In this document: piece after piece, positions 1 through 5,956 of the stretch
Layout: each line of letters begins with the position of its first letter
Position numbering within the stretch: the stretch's first letter is position 1
Assembly (NCBI GenBank): GCA_045617525.1
Contig: JAZLIT010000097.1
Location: forward strand, 1 to 8,073
DNA from: JAZLIT01 sp045617525
GTDB lineage: Bacteria; Bacillota; Bacilli; Bacillales_A; Planococcaceae
Direction of reading: 5' to 3'
Length of the DNA: 8,073 nucleotides
The notes under the pieces: model-generated
Database searches by the model: none
What the model was told of the DNA's origin: nothing
Seen by the model: the letters and a program-made list of their open reading frames with translations, nothing else
Translations under genes and position numbers: made by a program

Positions 1-522
1 GCTCTGTAATGAAGTTTTAAAGTTTGATCGTTTGAGTAGCTTCGTCACGATTGGGAAAACTACTGCGTATACAATCACGTTTAGTGCAGTCGTTGATAAA
101 ACCACTGTCACAAATAAATATTTAAAGTCGATTGGAACATCTGTTAGTACAAGTGCCATCGATAAGAAAATTGTGCCTGATAAAATTGTACCTAAGCCAA
201 TAATACAATAGTTTACAATGATGTTTTTAATAAATTTTCGTAAAGCTAATACGACTAGTAGAAATACAAAGCCTGTCACACATTTATCAATGACATTTGG
301 AAGGAATCCTCCTGGAAATGTAGAAAATAGTCCAGATAAAACACCTGATGTCACTGCAAGTAAAAAAGTTTCTTTAAAAGTAGGGAATAGGATAATACCG
401 ATGAACATCATCGTTAACATAAAGTCTGCCTTCATTCCACCGTTAATTCCTGGTACAACGATATACAGTGCTGCACCTACAGCTACCAGTAATGCCATTA
501 ATACTAAATTTTTCGTATTCAT
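1..522 (-). CDS. trpP: Tryptophan transporter TrpP (YhaG), 3' end cut by window edge
   Basis: Small, very hydrophobic inner-membrane protein; 174 codons are visible and no stop is reached, so the C-terminus lies just outside the window. The translation starts MNTKNLVLMALLVAVGAA and contains GGMKADFMLTMMFIGIILFP, FPGGFLPNVIDK and GTILSGTIFLSMAL. These match B. subtilis TrpP (about 172 residues) as I remember it, so only the last few residues are likely missing. About five membrane segments are apparent (near residues 5-25, 35-50, 53-70, 80-95, 103-125 and 135-160, some perhaps merging). The family imports tryptophan. The start is the ATG at 520-522, behind the ribosome site TTAGAGGAG. The leader is rich in GAG/UAG triplets, which suggests tryptophan-dependent translational control (separate entry). 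Position next to hit and ecsAB is as in other Bacillales. It overlaps antisense open frames that I regard as non-coding. Confidence 0.88.
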   Translation of the reverse strand, partial: MNTKNLVLMALLVAVGAALYIVVPGINGGMKADFMLTMMFIGIILFPTFKETFLLAVTSGVLSGLFSTFPGGFLPNVIDKCVTGFVFLLVVLALRKFIKNIIVNYCIIGLGTILSGTIFLSMALVLTDVPIDFKYLFVTVVLSTTALNVIVYAVVFPIVTKLLKRSNFKTSLQS

Positions 523-554
523 TTTTCTCGTCTCCTCTAAGCTTTTCTCGTCTC
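523..554 (-). repeat. Perfect 12-nt direct repeat in the trpP leader
   Basis: GAGACGAGAAAA occurs twice on the minus strand, at 543-554 and 523-534, with a 20-nt period. The second copy runs up to the trpP ATG. Each copy supplies two GAG triplets. The arrangement suggests the triplet array grew by local duplication, but slippage in purine-rich DNA without function would look the same. Confidence 0.85.
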
Positions 555-575
555 TCGTCCTCCTTATGTGCACTC
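527..575 (-). promoter_or_regulatory. Candidate trp attenuation protein (MtrB/TRAP) binding site over the trpP ribosome site
   Basis: Reading the minus strand, GAG or UAG triplets occur at 573-575, 560-562, 554-556, 547-549, 537-539, 532-534 and 527-529. An AAG at 542-544 falls in register in the only long gap. Within 527-562 the spacers are 3, 4, 2, 2, 2 and 2 nt when the AAG is counted. This resembles the (G/U)AG arrays bound by the 11-subunit tryptophan-activated TRAP protein. In B. subtilis, TRAP is known to repress trpP (yhaG) translation by covering its initiation region. The array includes the trpP Shine-Dalgarno and ends 4 nt before the ATG, as expected for direct block of ribosome binding. 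Whether this organism encodes mtrB cannot be seen here. Confidence 0.6.
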
Positions 576-602
576 ATTGCCATAAGCGAAAACTTAGTCT
601 GA

Positions 603-631
603 ATTTTACGCTGACCGATAAAAAAATGCAA
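603..631 (-). promoter_or_regulatory. Candidate trpP promoter (weak -35, good -10)
   Basis: On the minus strand TTGCAT (626-631; 3 of 6 matches to TTGACA) is followed after 17 nt by TAAAAT (603-608; 5 of 6 to TATAAT). Transcription would begin near 596, giving a leader of about 75 nt that contains the whole triplet cluster. The -35 lies inside the hit terminator. This is motif matching only. Confidence 0.35.
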
Positions 632-655
632 CAACTTTATAAGAAAGTCGTTGCA
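620..655 (-). terminator. Intrinsic terminator after hit
   Basis: On the minus strand TGCAACGACTTT pairs with AAAGTTGTTGCA across a 5-nt loop, giving a 12-bp stem with one G-U pair, followed directly by seven U residues (620-626). It lies 11 nt past the hit stop codon and separates hit from trpP. Confidence 0.9.
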
Positions 656-666
656 GGGAAAGTGAA

Positions 667-1092
667 TTATTTTTCTAGCTGTTCCTTAATCGCCGCTGCA
701 ACAGTTTGCAGTACTTCTGTTGGGAATTCATCTTGGCGTGTCTCCCAACCTACCTTAACCCCGTCCGATTCATCATAACGCGGGATTAGGTGAAGGTGAT
801 AATGGAAAATTGTTTGCCCAGCACCAGCGCCGTTATTATTAAGGGTATTCAGTCCGTCAGCATCGAACGCATCTCGTATCGCAGTTGCAACTTTGGGTGT
901 TGCTGCAAAGAAGTTACTCGCTACTTCTGTTGTCATATCAAATAAATTCGTGCAATGTGTTTTTGGTATTAATAAAGTATGCCCCTTAGTTACCGGCATA
1001 ATTTCCATGAATGCATATGCATGCTCATCCTCGTATACTTTAATACTAGGAATTGTTCCGTCGATAATTTTACAAAATAGGCAGTCGCTCAT
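667..1092 (-). CDS. hit: HIT-family nucleotide-binding hydrolase
   Basis: A 141-residue histidine-triad protein, the usual size for the HINT-like branch. The triad HYHLHLI lies at residues 97-103, with H97, H99 and H101; the last of the trio area supplies the nucleophile that attacks the alpha-phosphate of nucleoside phosphoramidates or similar adenylates. C4 and C7 of the N-terminal DCLFCKI, together with H46 and H97, fit the zinc site seen in Gram-positive Hit proteins. The start is the ATG at 1090-1092, preceded by AAAGGTGGG (1099-1107). The frame is open six codons further upstream to an ATG at 1110, but that would absorb the ribosome site and add residues the family lacks. It is divergent from ecsAB with a 104-bp spacer, the same arrangement known in B. 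subtilis. The cytoplasmic substrate is not defined by sequence. Confidence 0.93.
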   Translation of the reverse strand: MSDCLFCKIIDGTIPSIKVYEDEHAYAFMEIMPVTKGHTLLIPKTHCTNLFDMTTEVASNFFAATPKVATAIRDAFDADGLNTLNNNGAGAGQTIFHYHLHLIPRYDESDGVKVGWETRQDEFPTEVLQTVAAAIKEQLEK

Positions 1093-1123
1093 TTTGTACC
1101 CACCTTTCAAACTATTTTTCTTT

Positions 1124-1151
1124 ATTTTATCATAGGAGAACTGATTGTTAG
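1124..1151 (-). promoter_or_regulatory. Candidate hit promoter with extended -10
   Basis: On the minus strand CTAACA (1146-1151; 4 of 6) and TAAAAT (1124-1129; 5 of 6) are 16 nt apart, and TG stands one base before the -10. The predicted start would leave a leader of about 25 nt containing the hit ribosome site. It overlaps the start of the divergent ecsA promoter candidate. Confidence 0.38.
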
Positions 1152-1169
1152 GAGATTTTTTGTTACACT
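1141..1169 (+). promoter_or_regulatory. Candidate ecsA promoter with extended -10
   Basis: CTGATT (1141-1146; 3 of 6) and TACACT (1164-1169; 4 of 6) are separated by 17 nt, with TG one base upstream of the -10 (TGTTACACT). Transcription would begin near 1176. Motif evidence only; the divergent 104-bp spacer must contain promoters for both genes. Confidence 0.32.
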
Positions 1170-1196
1170 AAAGGAAGTATAAGGGAGCGTGACAAA

Positions 1197-1943
1197 ATGA
1201 CAATTTTACAAGTGAAAAATGTAACAGGTGGCTACACGCGTAAGCCGGTGATTGAAAACCTTTCATTTGAAATTAGCAAAGGTGAATTAGTGGGTCTTAT
1301 TGGATTGAATGGTGCAGGGAAAAGTACGACGATTAAGCATATTATCGGGACTCTTTTACCGCAAAACGGAGAAATCCGCTTAAATGGTGTGACTCTAAAG
1401 GAAAATGTAGATAAATATCGATCGAGCTTTTCCTATATTCCAGAAACGCCTGTATTGTATGAAGAATTAACGCTGCGAGAGCATTTAGAGTTAACAGCGA
1501 TGGCCTATGGATTAGATGAGACAACATTAAAAGCGCGTTCTGAAGTATTACTGAAGGAATTCAGAATGGAGCGTCGTTTAAATTGGTTTCCGTCGCATTT
1601 CTCAAAAGGGATGCGTCAAAAGGTAATGATAATGTGCGCTTTTTTAGTGAATCCTAGTCTTTATATTATTGATGAGCCATTTGTGGGTTTAGATCCACTT
1701 GGGATTAAGTCTCTACTTGATCAGATGGACGCGAAGAAGCGTGAAGGCGCATCAATTTTAATGTCGACGCATATTTTATCGACAGCGGAAAAGCATTGCG
1801 ACCGAATTATTTTACTGCATAATGGACAAGTTCGCGCGCAAGGTACAATGGCTGATTTGCGTAAAGCCTTTAATATGCCGACAGCTACTTTAGATGATTT
1901 ATATATTGAGATGACGAAGGAGCAAGACCATGAACATGCGTGA
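1197..1943 (+). CDS. ecsA: ABC transporter ATP-binding subunit EcsA
   Basis: A complete 248-residue ABC ATPase. Walker A is GLNGAGKST (residues 36-44) with K42; the Q-loop position is E83 in YIPE, as is common in ABC-2 type exporters; the signature is FSKGM (135-139); Walker B is LYIIDE (155-160) with catalytic E160; the D-loop follows as GLDP; the switch histidine is H192 in STHIL. It powers the EcsAB exporter, which in B. subtilis affects protein secretion, competence, biofilm formation and activity of the intramembrane protease RasP, probably by exporting peptides. The ATG at 1197 has AAGGGAG (1181-1187) upstream. It overlaps ecsB by 14 nt and is divergent from hit. The neighbourhood supports EcsA over a generic ABC-2 ATPase. 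Confidence 0.95.
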   Translation: MTILQVKNVTGGYTRKPVIENLSFEISKGELVGLIGLNGAGKSTTIKHIIGTLLPQNGEIRLNGVTLKENVDKYRSSFSYIPETPVLYEELTLREHLELTAMAYGLDETTLKARSEVLLKEFRMERRLNWFPSHFSKGMRQKVMIMCAFLVNPSLYIIDEPFVGLDPLGIKSLLDQMDAKKREGASILMSTHILSTAEKHCDRIILLHNGQVRAQGTMADLRKAFNMPTATLDDLYIEMTKEQDHEHA

Positions 1944-3108
1944 TATTTGGTCGAAGCGATTCGGCCATTACATGAATGAATTGCAAAAATATATGCAATA
2001 TATTTTTACAGGGCATATTGGAATAGTTCTTGTATTTGTGCTAGGGGCACTAGGCTATCAATATAGTGAGTGGTTAAAGGTTGCCTCGTCTAGCTTTCCC
2101 GCAGAATGGTTAATTGCGGTCGTTGTAGGTTTTATCCTATCAATGAGTCGTCCTGTTACTCTGTTGCGTGAACCCGATCAAGTATATTTATTGCCACTTG
2201 AATCAAGTATGAAGGCTTATTTTAATAAGGCGTTAATGTGGACGTATTTTTCACAAGTAGTTCTGCCACTACTTTTATATATTGTGGCAATTCCATTATT
2301 AAAGACGGTTACCGATTTAACGATTCAAGAAATTTGGATTGGTGCTGCTTTTGTGGCCGTTTTAAAAGTATTTAATATCGTGTTGGAGTTTAATTATCGC
2401 TATGCCAATCGCGGTTATGCAGTATGGATTGACCGTGTAGCGCGGATTATCATGAATATTTTAGTGTTAGAAGCATATTTACATGGTGGCATTGGCGAGG
2501 CGGCACTTTATGGGTTGTTAATTATTGCGTATTACTTAATGATGCGTAAAAAGGTATTTGTGAATCCAGTACCATATGAGCATTTTGTGAAAATTGAGCA
2601 AAATCGTATGCTTGGCTTTTATCGTTTTGCGAATTATTTTACGGAGGTTCCGCATTTACGAGGGTCGATTAAACGTCGTGCCTGGTTAGATTTTGTGTAT
2701 AATTCGTTTAAAAAGAACAGTACGCAAAGTTATTTAGTAGCGCGTACATTTATTCGAACAGATGATTTATTTTACTTATGGATTCGATTAACGATAATTT
2801 CAGCTTTTTTCGCCGCGTTTATTGAGCTTCAATTTGTGACGTGGATTGTTTCAGCTGCATTAGTATTTGCAATGGTTATTCAGTTGAAGCAAGCGTTAAT
2901 TTCTAAGGGTGAATTCCGTATGGACATGCTCTATCCTGGAGCTGTAGATGCACGTGAAAAAGCGGTAGATCAACTACTACGTAAGCTAGTGATAATTCAA
3001 GCAGTTGTTGTAACTCTATGTAACATAATGATGCCAATGTTTTATGTAACGCCAATTGTTATTATAGTGATTGGCTTTGTGTCAATTAAAGTCACAACAA
3101 GTAAATAA
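1930..3108 (+). CDS. ecsB: ABC transporter membrane subunit EcsB
   Basis: A 392-residue polytopic membrane protein, slightly shorter than B. subtilis EcsB (about 408 by memory). Hydrophobic segments appear near residues 26-48, 58-76, 104-126, 134-152, 168-184, 190-205, 283-302, 303-322 and 350-388, with a basic soluble stretch at about 206-270 (KRRAW, KKNST). It pairs with EcsA to form the exporter. AAGGAG at 1917-1922, inside ecsA, stands 7 nt before the ATG at 1930. A second ATG two codons later is less well spaced. The 14-nt overlap implies translational coupling. The next gene in B. subtilis, ecsC, is absent: a terminator follows 23 nt after the stop codon. Confidence 0.93.
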   Translation: MNMRDIWSKRFGHYMNELQKYMQYIFTGHIGIVLVFVLGALGYQYSEWLKVASSSFPAEWLIAVVVGFILSMSRPVTLLREPDQVYLLPLESSMKAYFNKALMWTYFSQVVLPLLLYIVAIPLLKTVTDLTIQEIWIGAAFVAVLKVFNIVLEFNYRYANRGYAVWIDRVARIIMNILVLEAYLHGGIGEAALYGLLIIAYYLMMRKKVFVNPVPYEHFVKIEQNRMLGFYRFANYFTEVPHLRGSIKRRAWLDFVYNSFKKNSTQSYLVARTFIRTDDLFYLWIRLTIISAFFAAFIELQFVTWIVSAALVFAMVIQLKQALISKGEFRMDMLYPGAVDAREKAVDQLLRKLVIIQAVVVTLCNIMMPMFYVTPIVIIVIGFVSIKVTTSK

Positions 3109-3130
3109 GCCGGGTGAGTTATGCTTACCG

Positions 3131-3177
3131 AAAAAAAAGTGCTCTTCATTATTTCGTAAATGAAGAGTACTTTTTTT
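3131..3177. terminator. Bidirectional intrinsic terminator between ecsB and the hmoB-like gene
   Basis: AGTGCTCTTCATT (3138-3150) pairs with AATGAAGAGTACT (3159-3171) around an 8-nt loop, with one G-U. It is flanked by eight A on the left and seven T on the right, so it can end transcription of ecsB on the plus strand and of the convergent gene on the minus strand. A small 6-bp hairpin at 3113-3129 lies just upstream. Confidence 0.93.
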
Positions 3178-3194
3178 AATTTGAATTCGTGTTA

Positions 3195-3704
3195 TTACTC
3201 TGGTACAGGGGCAGTATAAGTTGAAATATATCCGTCACCATCAAATATTTTTTGTACGGAGCTTGCCTTTAAGCTAAGTAGCTGTTCAAATGAATTTTTA
3301 TAGGATTTCGATTGGAGCCAAGCTTCGTAGAGCGAAGGGCCAACCCATTGCGTTAGAAAAACGAGCGGATCACTTTTTTTATTTGGTGCAAGCAAACGAA
3401 AAGCCAAAAGTAAATTTTCACTTTTTAATGCTGCGCTCACATCTTTAAATTGCTGGATGTAAACTTCACGTGACTCACCATCTAACGGTAAATGGTGCAT
3501 AACGAAATAGCCACGCTGCTGTAATTGACCAGAGCCATCAACGATTTCATAAGACCGAGGTGACACGAATACAGACTTTTTATCTGTTTCGTGTAACACG
3601 ACTGCACTGCCTTGCCCATGTAATAAAATCATTTCTTCTTTCTTGTATTTCACTACAAGTTTTTCCATAAAATCAGCTGTTCCTAAAGTCATGTATAGAT
3701 TCAT
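3195..3704 (-). CDS. hmoB: HmoB/TRAP-like ABM-domain protein, heme monooxygenase homologue with altered active site
   Basis: A 169-residue protein that aligns end to end, by memory, with B. subtilis HmoB (YhgC, 166 residues) and staphylococcal TRAP (167 residues). Shared stretches include the N-terminal YMTLGTADF, VVLHETD, the VSPRSYEIVD region and the C-terminal STYTAPVPE. A C-terminal ABM domain (about residues 64-145) holds the IsdG-like element W129-L-Q-S-x-S-Y-K. HmoB degrades heme and frees iron, using an Asn-Trp-His set. Here W129 is kept, but the position of the axial histidine is F139, and the expected Asn position is H70 or H71. No histidine exists after H71. The enzyme may be inactive, TRAP-like, or bind heme differently. 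The ATG at 3702-3704 has a strong site AAGGAGG upstream. It is divergent from hemE and convergent with ecsB. The symbol denotes homology, not proven activity. Confidence 0.78.
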   Translation of the reverse strand: MNLYMTLGTADFMEKLVVKYKKEEMILLHGQGSAVVLHETDKKSVFVSPRSYEIVDGSGQLQQRGYFVMHHLPLDGESREVYIQQFKDVSAALKSENLLLAFRLLAPNKKSDPLVFLTQWVGPSLYEAWLQSKSYKNSFEQLLSLKASSVQKIFDGDGYISTYTAPVPE

Positions 3705-3737
3705 ATAAGTCCCTCCTTAAGGGTTACTATTTCCATT

Positions 3738-3752
3738 TAAAAATAATTATAA
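3738..3752 (-). promoter_or_regulatory. Promoter -10 with overlapping PerR/Fur-like box for the hmoB-like gene
   Basis: On the minus strand TATAAT (3746-3751) is a perfect -10, about 40 nt before the start codon; no convincing -35 is seen 16-18 nt upstream. The overlapping 15-mer TTATAATTATTTTTA matches the PerR consensus TTATAATNATTATAA at 12 of 14 fixed positions. AT-rich spacers produce such matches by chance, so the operator call is weak and the -10 call moderate. Confidence 0.35.
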
Positions 3753-3833
3753 GCCTTGTGTCCAAAATCGGTGGTAATAAAGGAGAATTTATGACATTTC
3801 CATCTAAAAACTATACAATATAACCCTAAACAA

Positions 3834-3862
3834 TTACTATTGATAATGGATATCAATATAAA
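3834..3862 (+). promoter_or_regulatory. Candidate promoter of the hemEHY operon
   Basis: TTACTA (3834-3839; 3 of 6) and TATAAA (3857-3862; 5 of 6) are 17 nt apart. Transcription would begin near 3869 and give a 27-nt leader. An alternative -35, TTGATA (3840-3845), has no well-spaced -10. The Fur-like box lies between the proposed -35 and -10. Confidence 0.35.
3838..3858 (+). promoter_or_regulatory. Fur-box-like palindrome upstream of hemE
   Basis: TATTGATA and TATCAATA form a perfect 8-bp inverted repeat around ATGGA. The central 15-mer TGATAATGGATATCA (3841-3855) matches the Bacillus Fur consensus TGATAATNATTATCA at 12 of 14 fixed positions, and fits the PerR consensus less well. Its position 38 nt before the hemE start and within the likely promoter suits repression. 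Confidence 0.5.
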
Positions 3863-3895
3863 AAATACTATTAAACAGAGGGCAGGTACACACCC

Positions 3896-4948
3896 ATGAC
3901 AACTTTTAACGATACATTACTTCGTGCAGCAAAAGGTGAAAGTACGGAACACACACCAGTATGGTTTATGCGTCAAGCAGGGCGTTCACAACCAGAATAT
4001 CGTGAAATTAAAGCTAAATATTCATTAGAAGAAATTACAATGCAACCGGAACTTTGCGCATACGTAACACGCTTACCAGTAGAACAATATAATGTCGATG
4101 CAGCAATTCTCTATAAAGACATCGTAACACCACTTCCAGGTATCGGTGTAGATGTAAAGATCAAGGCAGGTGTTGGCCCAGTTATTTCAAATCCAATTCG
4201 CTCTGCAGCCGATGTTGACAAGCTTGGAGAATTTAATGCACAAGAGCATACGCCATTCGTGTTAGATACGATTAAAATGCTTACACAAGAGCAGTTAAGT
4301 GTACCTCTAATTGGATTTGGAGGGGCACCATTTACACTTGCAAGCTACATGATTGAAGGTGGCCCAAGTCGTAATTATGCAAAAACAAAATCATTTATGG
4401 TATCACAACCTCAAGCATGGTTCTTATTAATGGATAAGCTAGGTGATATGATTATTGCTGATATTACGGCTCAAGTTGGCGCTGGTGCGAAGGCAATTCA
4501 AATTTTTGATTCATGGGTTGGCGCATTACATGTAGGGGATTACCGTATCTTCATCAAACCAGTCATGACACGTATTTTTACTGAATTACGTAAATTAAAT
4601 GTACCGCTAATTCAATTTGGTGTTGGTGCGTCTCATTTAGTAAATGAGTGGCATGATCTTCCAATTGATGTTGTTGGCCTAGATTGGCGTTTGCCAATTA
4701 GCGAAGCAGGTGCACGCGGTGTCACAAAAGCCGTTCAAGGTAACTTGGATCCGACTCTACTACTGGCTGATTGGAATATTATTGAAGAGCGTGCGAAGGC
4801 AATTATTGATCAAGGTTTAGCGCATAAAGGCGGTCATATTTTCAACTTAGGTCATGGTGTATTCCCAGAGGTTGAACCAGCTGTATTAAAACGCTTAACA
4901 TCATTTGTTCATGAATACAGTCGCGAGCAAATCGCAAAGCGCGGTTAA
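3896..4948 (+). CDS. hemE: Uroporphyrinogen decarboxylase HemE
   Basis: A complete 350-residue cytoplasmic enzyme, the normal family length. It removes four carboxyl groups from the acetate side chains of uroporphyrinogen III to make coproporphyrinogen III. The N-terminal signature PVWFMRQAGRSQPEYR (residues 21-36) carries the substrate-binding arginines R26 and R30; the SQ in place of the common YL is the Bacillales form. D75 in ILYKDIVTP is the expected catalytic aspartate, with Y151, S206 and H320 (NLGHGV) lining the pocket, and VGLDWR at 260-265 is the second family signature. The ATG at 3896 has only a modest ribosome site (GAGGGCAGG, 3878-3886). First gene of hemE-hemH-hemY, with 56 nt before hemH and no terminator between. 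Confidence 0.97.
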   Translation: MTTFNDTLLRAAKGESTEHTPVWFMRQAGRSQPEYREIKAKYSLEEITMQPELCAYVTRLPVEQYNVDAAILYKDIVTPLPGIGVDVKIKAGVGPVISNPIRSAADVDKLGEFNAQEHTPFVLDTIKMLTQEQLSVPLIGFGGAPFTLASYMIEGGPSRNYAKTKSFMVSQPQAWFLLMDKLGDMIIADITAQVGAGAKAIQIFDSWVGALHVGDYRIFIKPVMTRIFTELRKLNVPLIQFGVGASHLVNEWHDLPIDVVGLDWRLPISEAGARGVTKAVQGNLDPTLLLADWNIIEERAKAIIDQGLAHKGGHIFNLGHGVFPEVEPAVLKRLTSFVHEYSREQIAKRG

Positions 4949-5004
4949 GCTTTAATAACGATTTTATATTAGATAATTTAAAAACTACCATGAGGTGATT
5001 GGAA

Positions 5005-5943
5005 ATGAAAGAAGTACGTGGATTATTAGTAATGGCATATGGTACGCCGTATAAAGAAGAAGATATTGAACGTTATTACACACATATTCGTCATGGCCGT
5101 AAACCATCTCAAGAACATATCGATGACTTAACAGCGCGTTACCGTGCAATCGGAGGGATTTCTCCACTTGCTAAGATGACAAAAGCACAAGCAGAAAGCC
5201 TATGTGCTCGCTTAAATGAAGTGCAAGACGAAGTTGAATATAAATTATTCATCGGCTTAAAACATATCGAGCCATTTGTAGAAGATGCAATTGAAGCAAT
5301 GGTAAATGAAGGAATCAAAGAAGCAGTAACAATCGTACTTGCTCCTCACTTCTCAACGTTCTCAATTAAATCATACAATGGCCGTGCACAAGAACATGTA
5401 GAAAAATTAGGTGCAGAATTAAAATTAACTTCAGTTGAATCTTGGTATAAGCAACCGAAATTCATTGAGTTCTGGAAAAATGCAGTTAATGGTGAATTAG
5501 CGAAAATGACAGAAGAAGAGCGGGCAACTGCATGCTTAATCGTGTCAAATCACTCTTTACCTGAAAAAATTAAATTAGCAGGCGACCCATACGAAGAGCA
5601 ATTAATCGAAACTGCTCGTTTAATCGAAGAAGCATCTGATATTGTAAACGTAGAAGTGGGCTGGCAATCAGCAGGTCAAACACCTGAGCCATGGTTAGGA
5701 CCAGACGTTCAAGATTTAACAAAAGAATTATTCGAGCAAAAAGGCTATAAAGCATTTATATATACGCCGGTTGGTTTCGTGACGGAGCATTTAGAAGTTC
5801 TGTATGATAACGATATCGAGTGTAAGGTTGTATGTGATGAAATCGGTGCGAGCTACTTCCGTCCAACAATGCCGAATGTAGATCCATTATTTATTGATGC
5901 AATGGTAGATGCCATCCATGATAAATTAGCAAATAGAAACTAA
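5005..5943 (+). CDS. hemH: Coproporphyrin III ferrochelatase HemH (CpfC)
   Basis: A 312-residue soluble ferrochelatase. In Gram-positive bacteria this enzyme inserts Fe2+ into coproporphyrin III to give coproheme, rather than acting on protoporphyrin IX. The sequence is very close to B. subtilis HemH as I remember it, including MAYGTPYKEEDIERYYTHIR and GLKHIEPF. Catalytic H183 (SNHSLPEK) and E264 (EHLEVLYDND) are in place, and Y12 matches the proximal tyrosine near the metal. There is no C-terminal iron-sulfur cluster extension. The start chosen is the ATG at 5005, 6 nt after GAGGTGA (4992-4998). A TTG at 4999 in the same frame directly abuts the ribosome site and is too close to be used. hemY follows after 13 nt. 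Confidence 0.96.
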   Translation: MKEVRGLLVMAYGTPYKEEDIERYYTHIRHGRKPSQEHIDDLTARYRAIGGISPLAKMTKAQAESLCARLNEVQDEVEYKLFIGLKHIEPFVEDAIEAMVNEGIKEAVTIVLAPHFSTFSIKSYNGRAQEHVEKLGAELKLTSVESWYKQPKFIEFWKNAVNGELAKMTEEERATACLIVSNHSLPEKIKLAGDPYEEQLIETARLIEEASDIVNVEVGWQSAGQTPEPWLGPDVQDLTKELFEQKGYKAFIYTPVGFVTEHLEVLYDNDIECKVVCDEIGASYFRPTMPNVDPLFIDAMVDAIHDKLANRN

Positions 5944-5956
5944 GTGAGTGATATAA

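Noticed and set aside
443..634. A 63-codon minus-strand frame rich in Lys, Glu and Arg that overlaps the trpP start
   Set aside because: It runs out of frame through the trpP coding region, has no ribosome site, and its charged residues follow simply from the GAG-rich leader.
218..778. A 186-codon plus-strand open frame
   Set aside because: It is antisense to trpP, the hit terminator and the 3' end of hit, all of which are well supported, and it matches no family I recognise.
1093..1110. Upstream ATG that would extend hit by six residues
   Set aside because: The extra codons are the ribosome site itself (AAAGGTGGG) and family members begin near MSDCLFCKI.
3113..3129. Small 6-bp hairpin after ecsB as a separate regulatory element
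   Set aside because: The stem is short, contains a G-U pair and lies next to a far stronger terminator that explains the spacer.
4999..5001. TTG as an alternative hemH start
   Set aside because: It directly follows the GAGGTGA ribosome site with no spacer; the ATG at 5005 has proper spacing and matches the family N-terminus.
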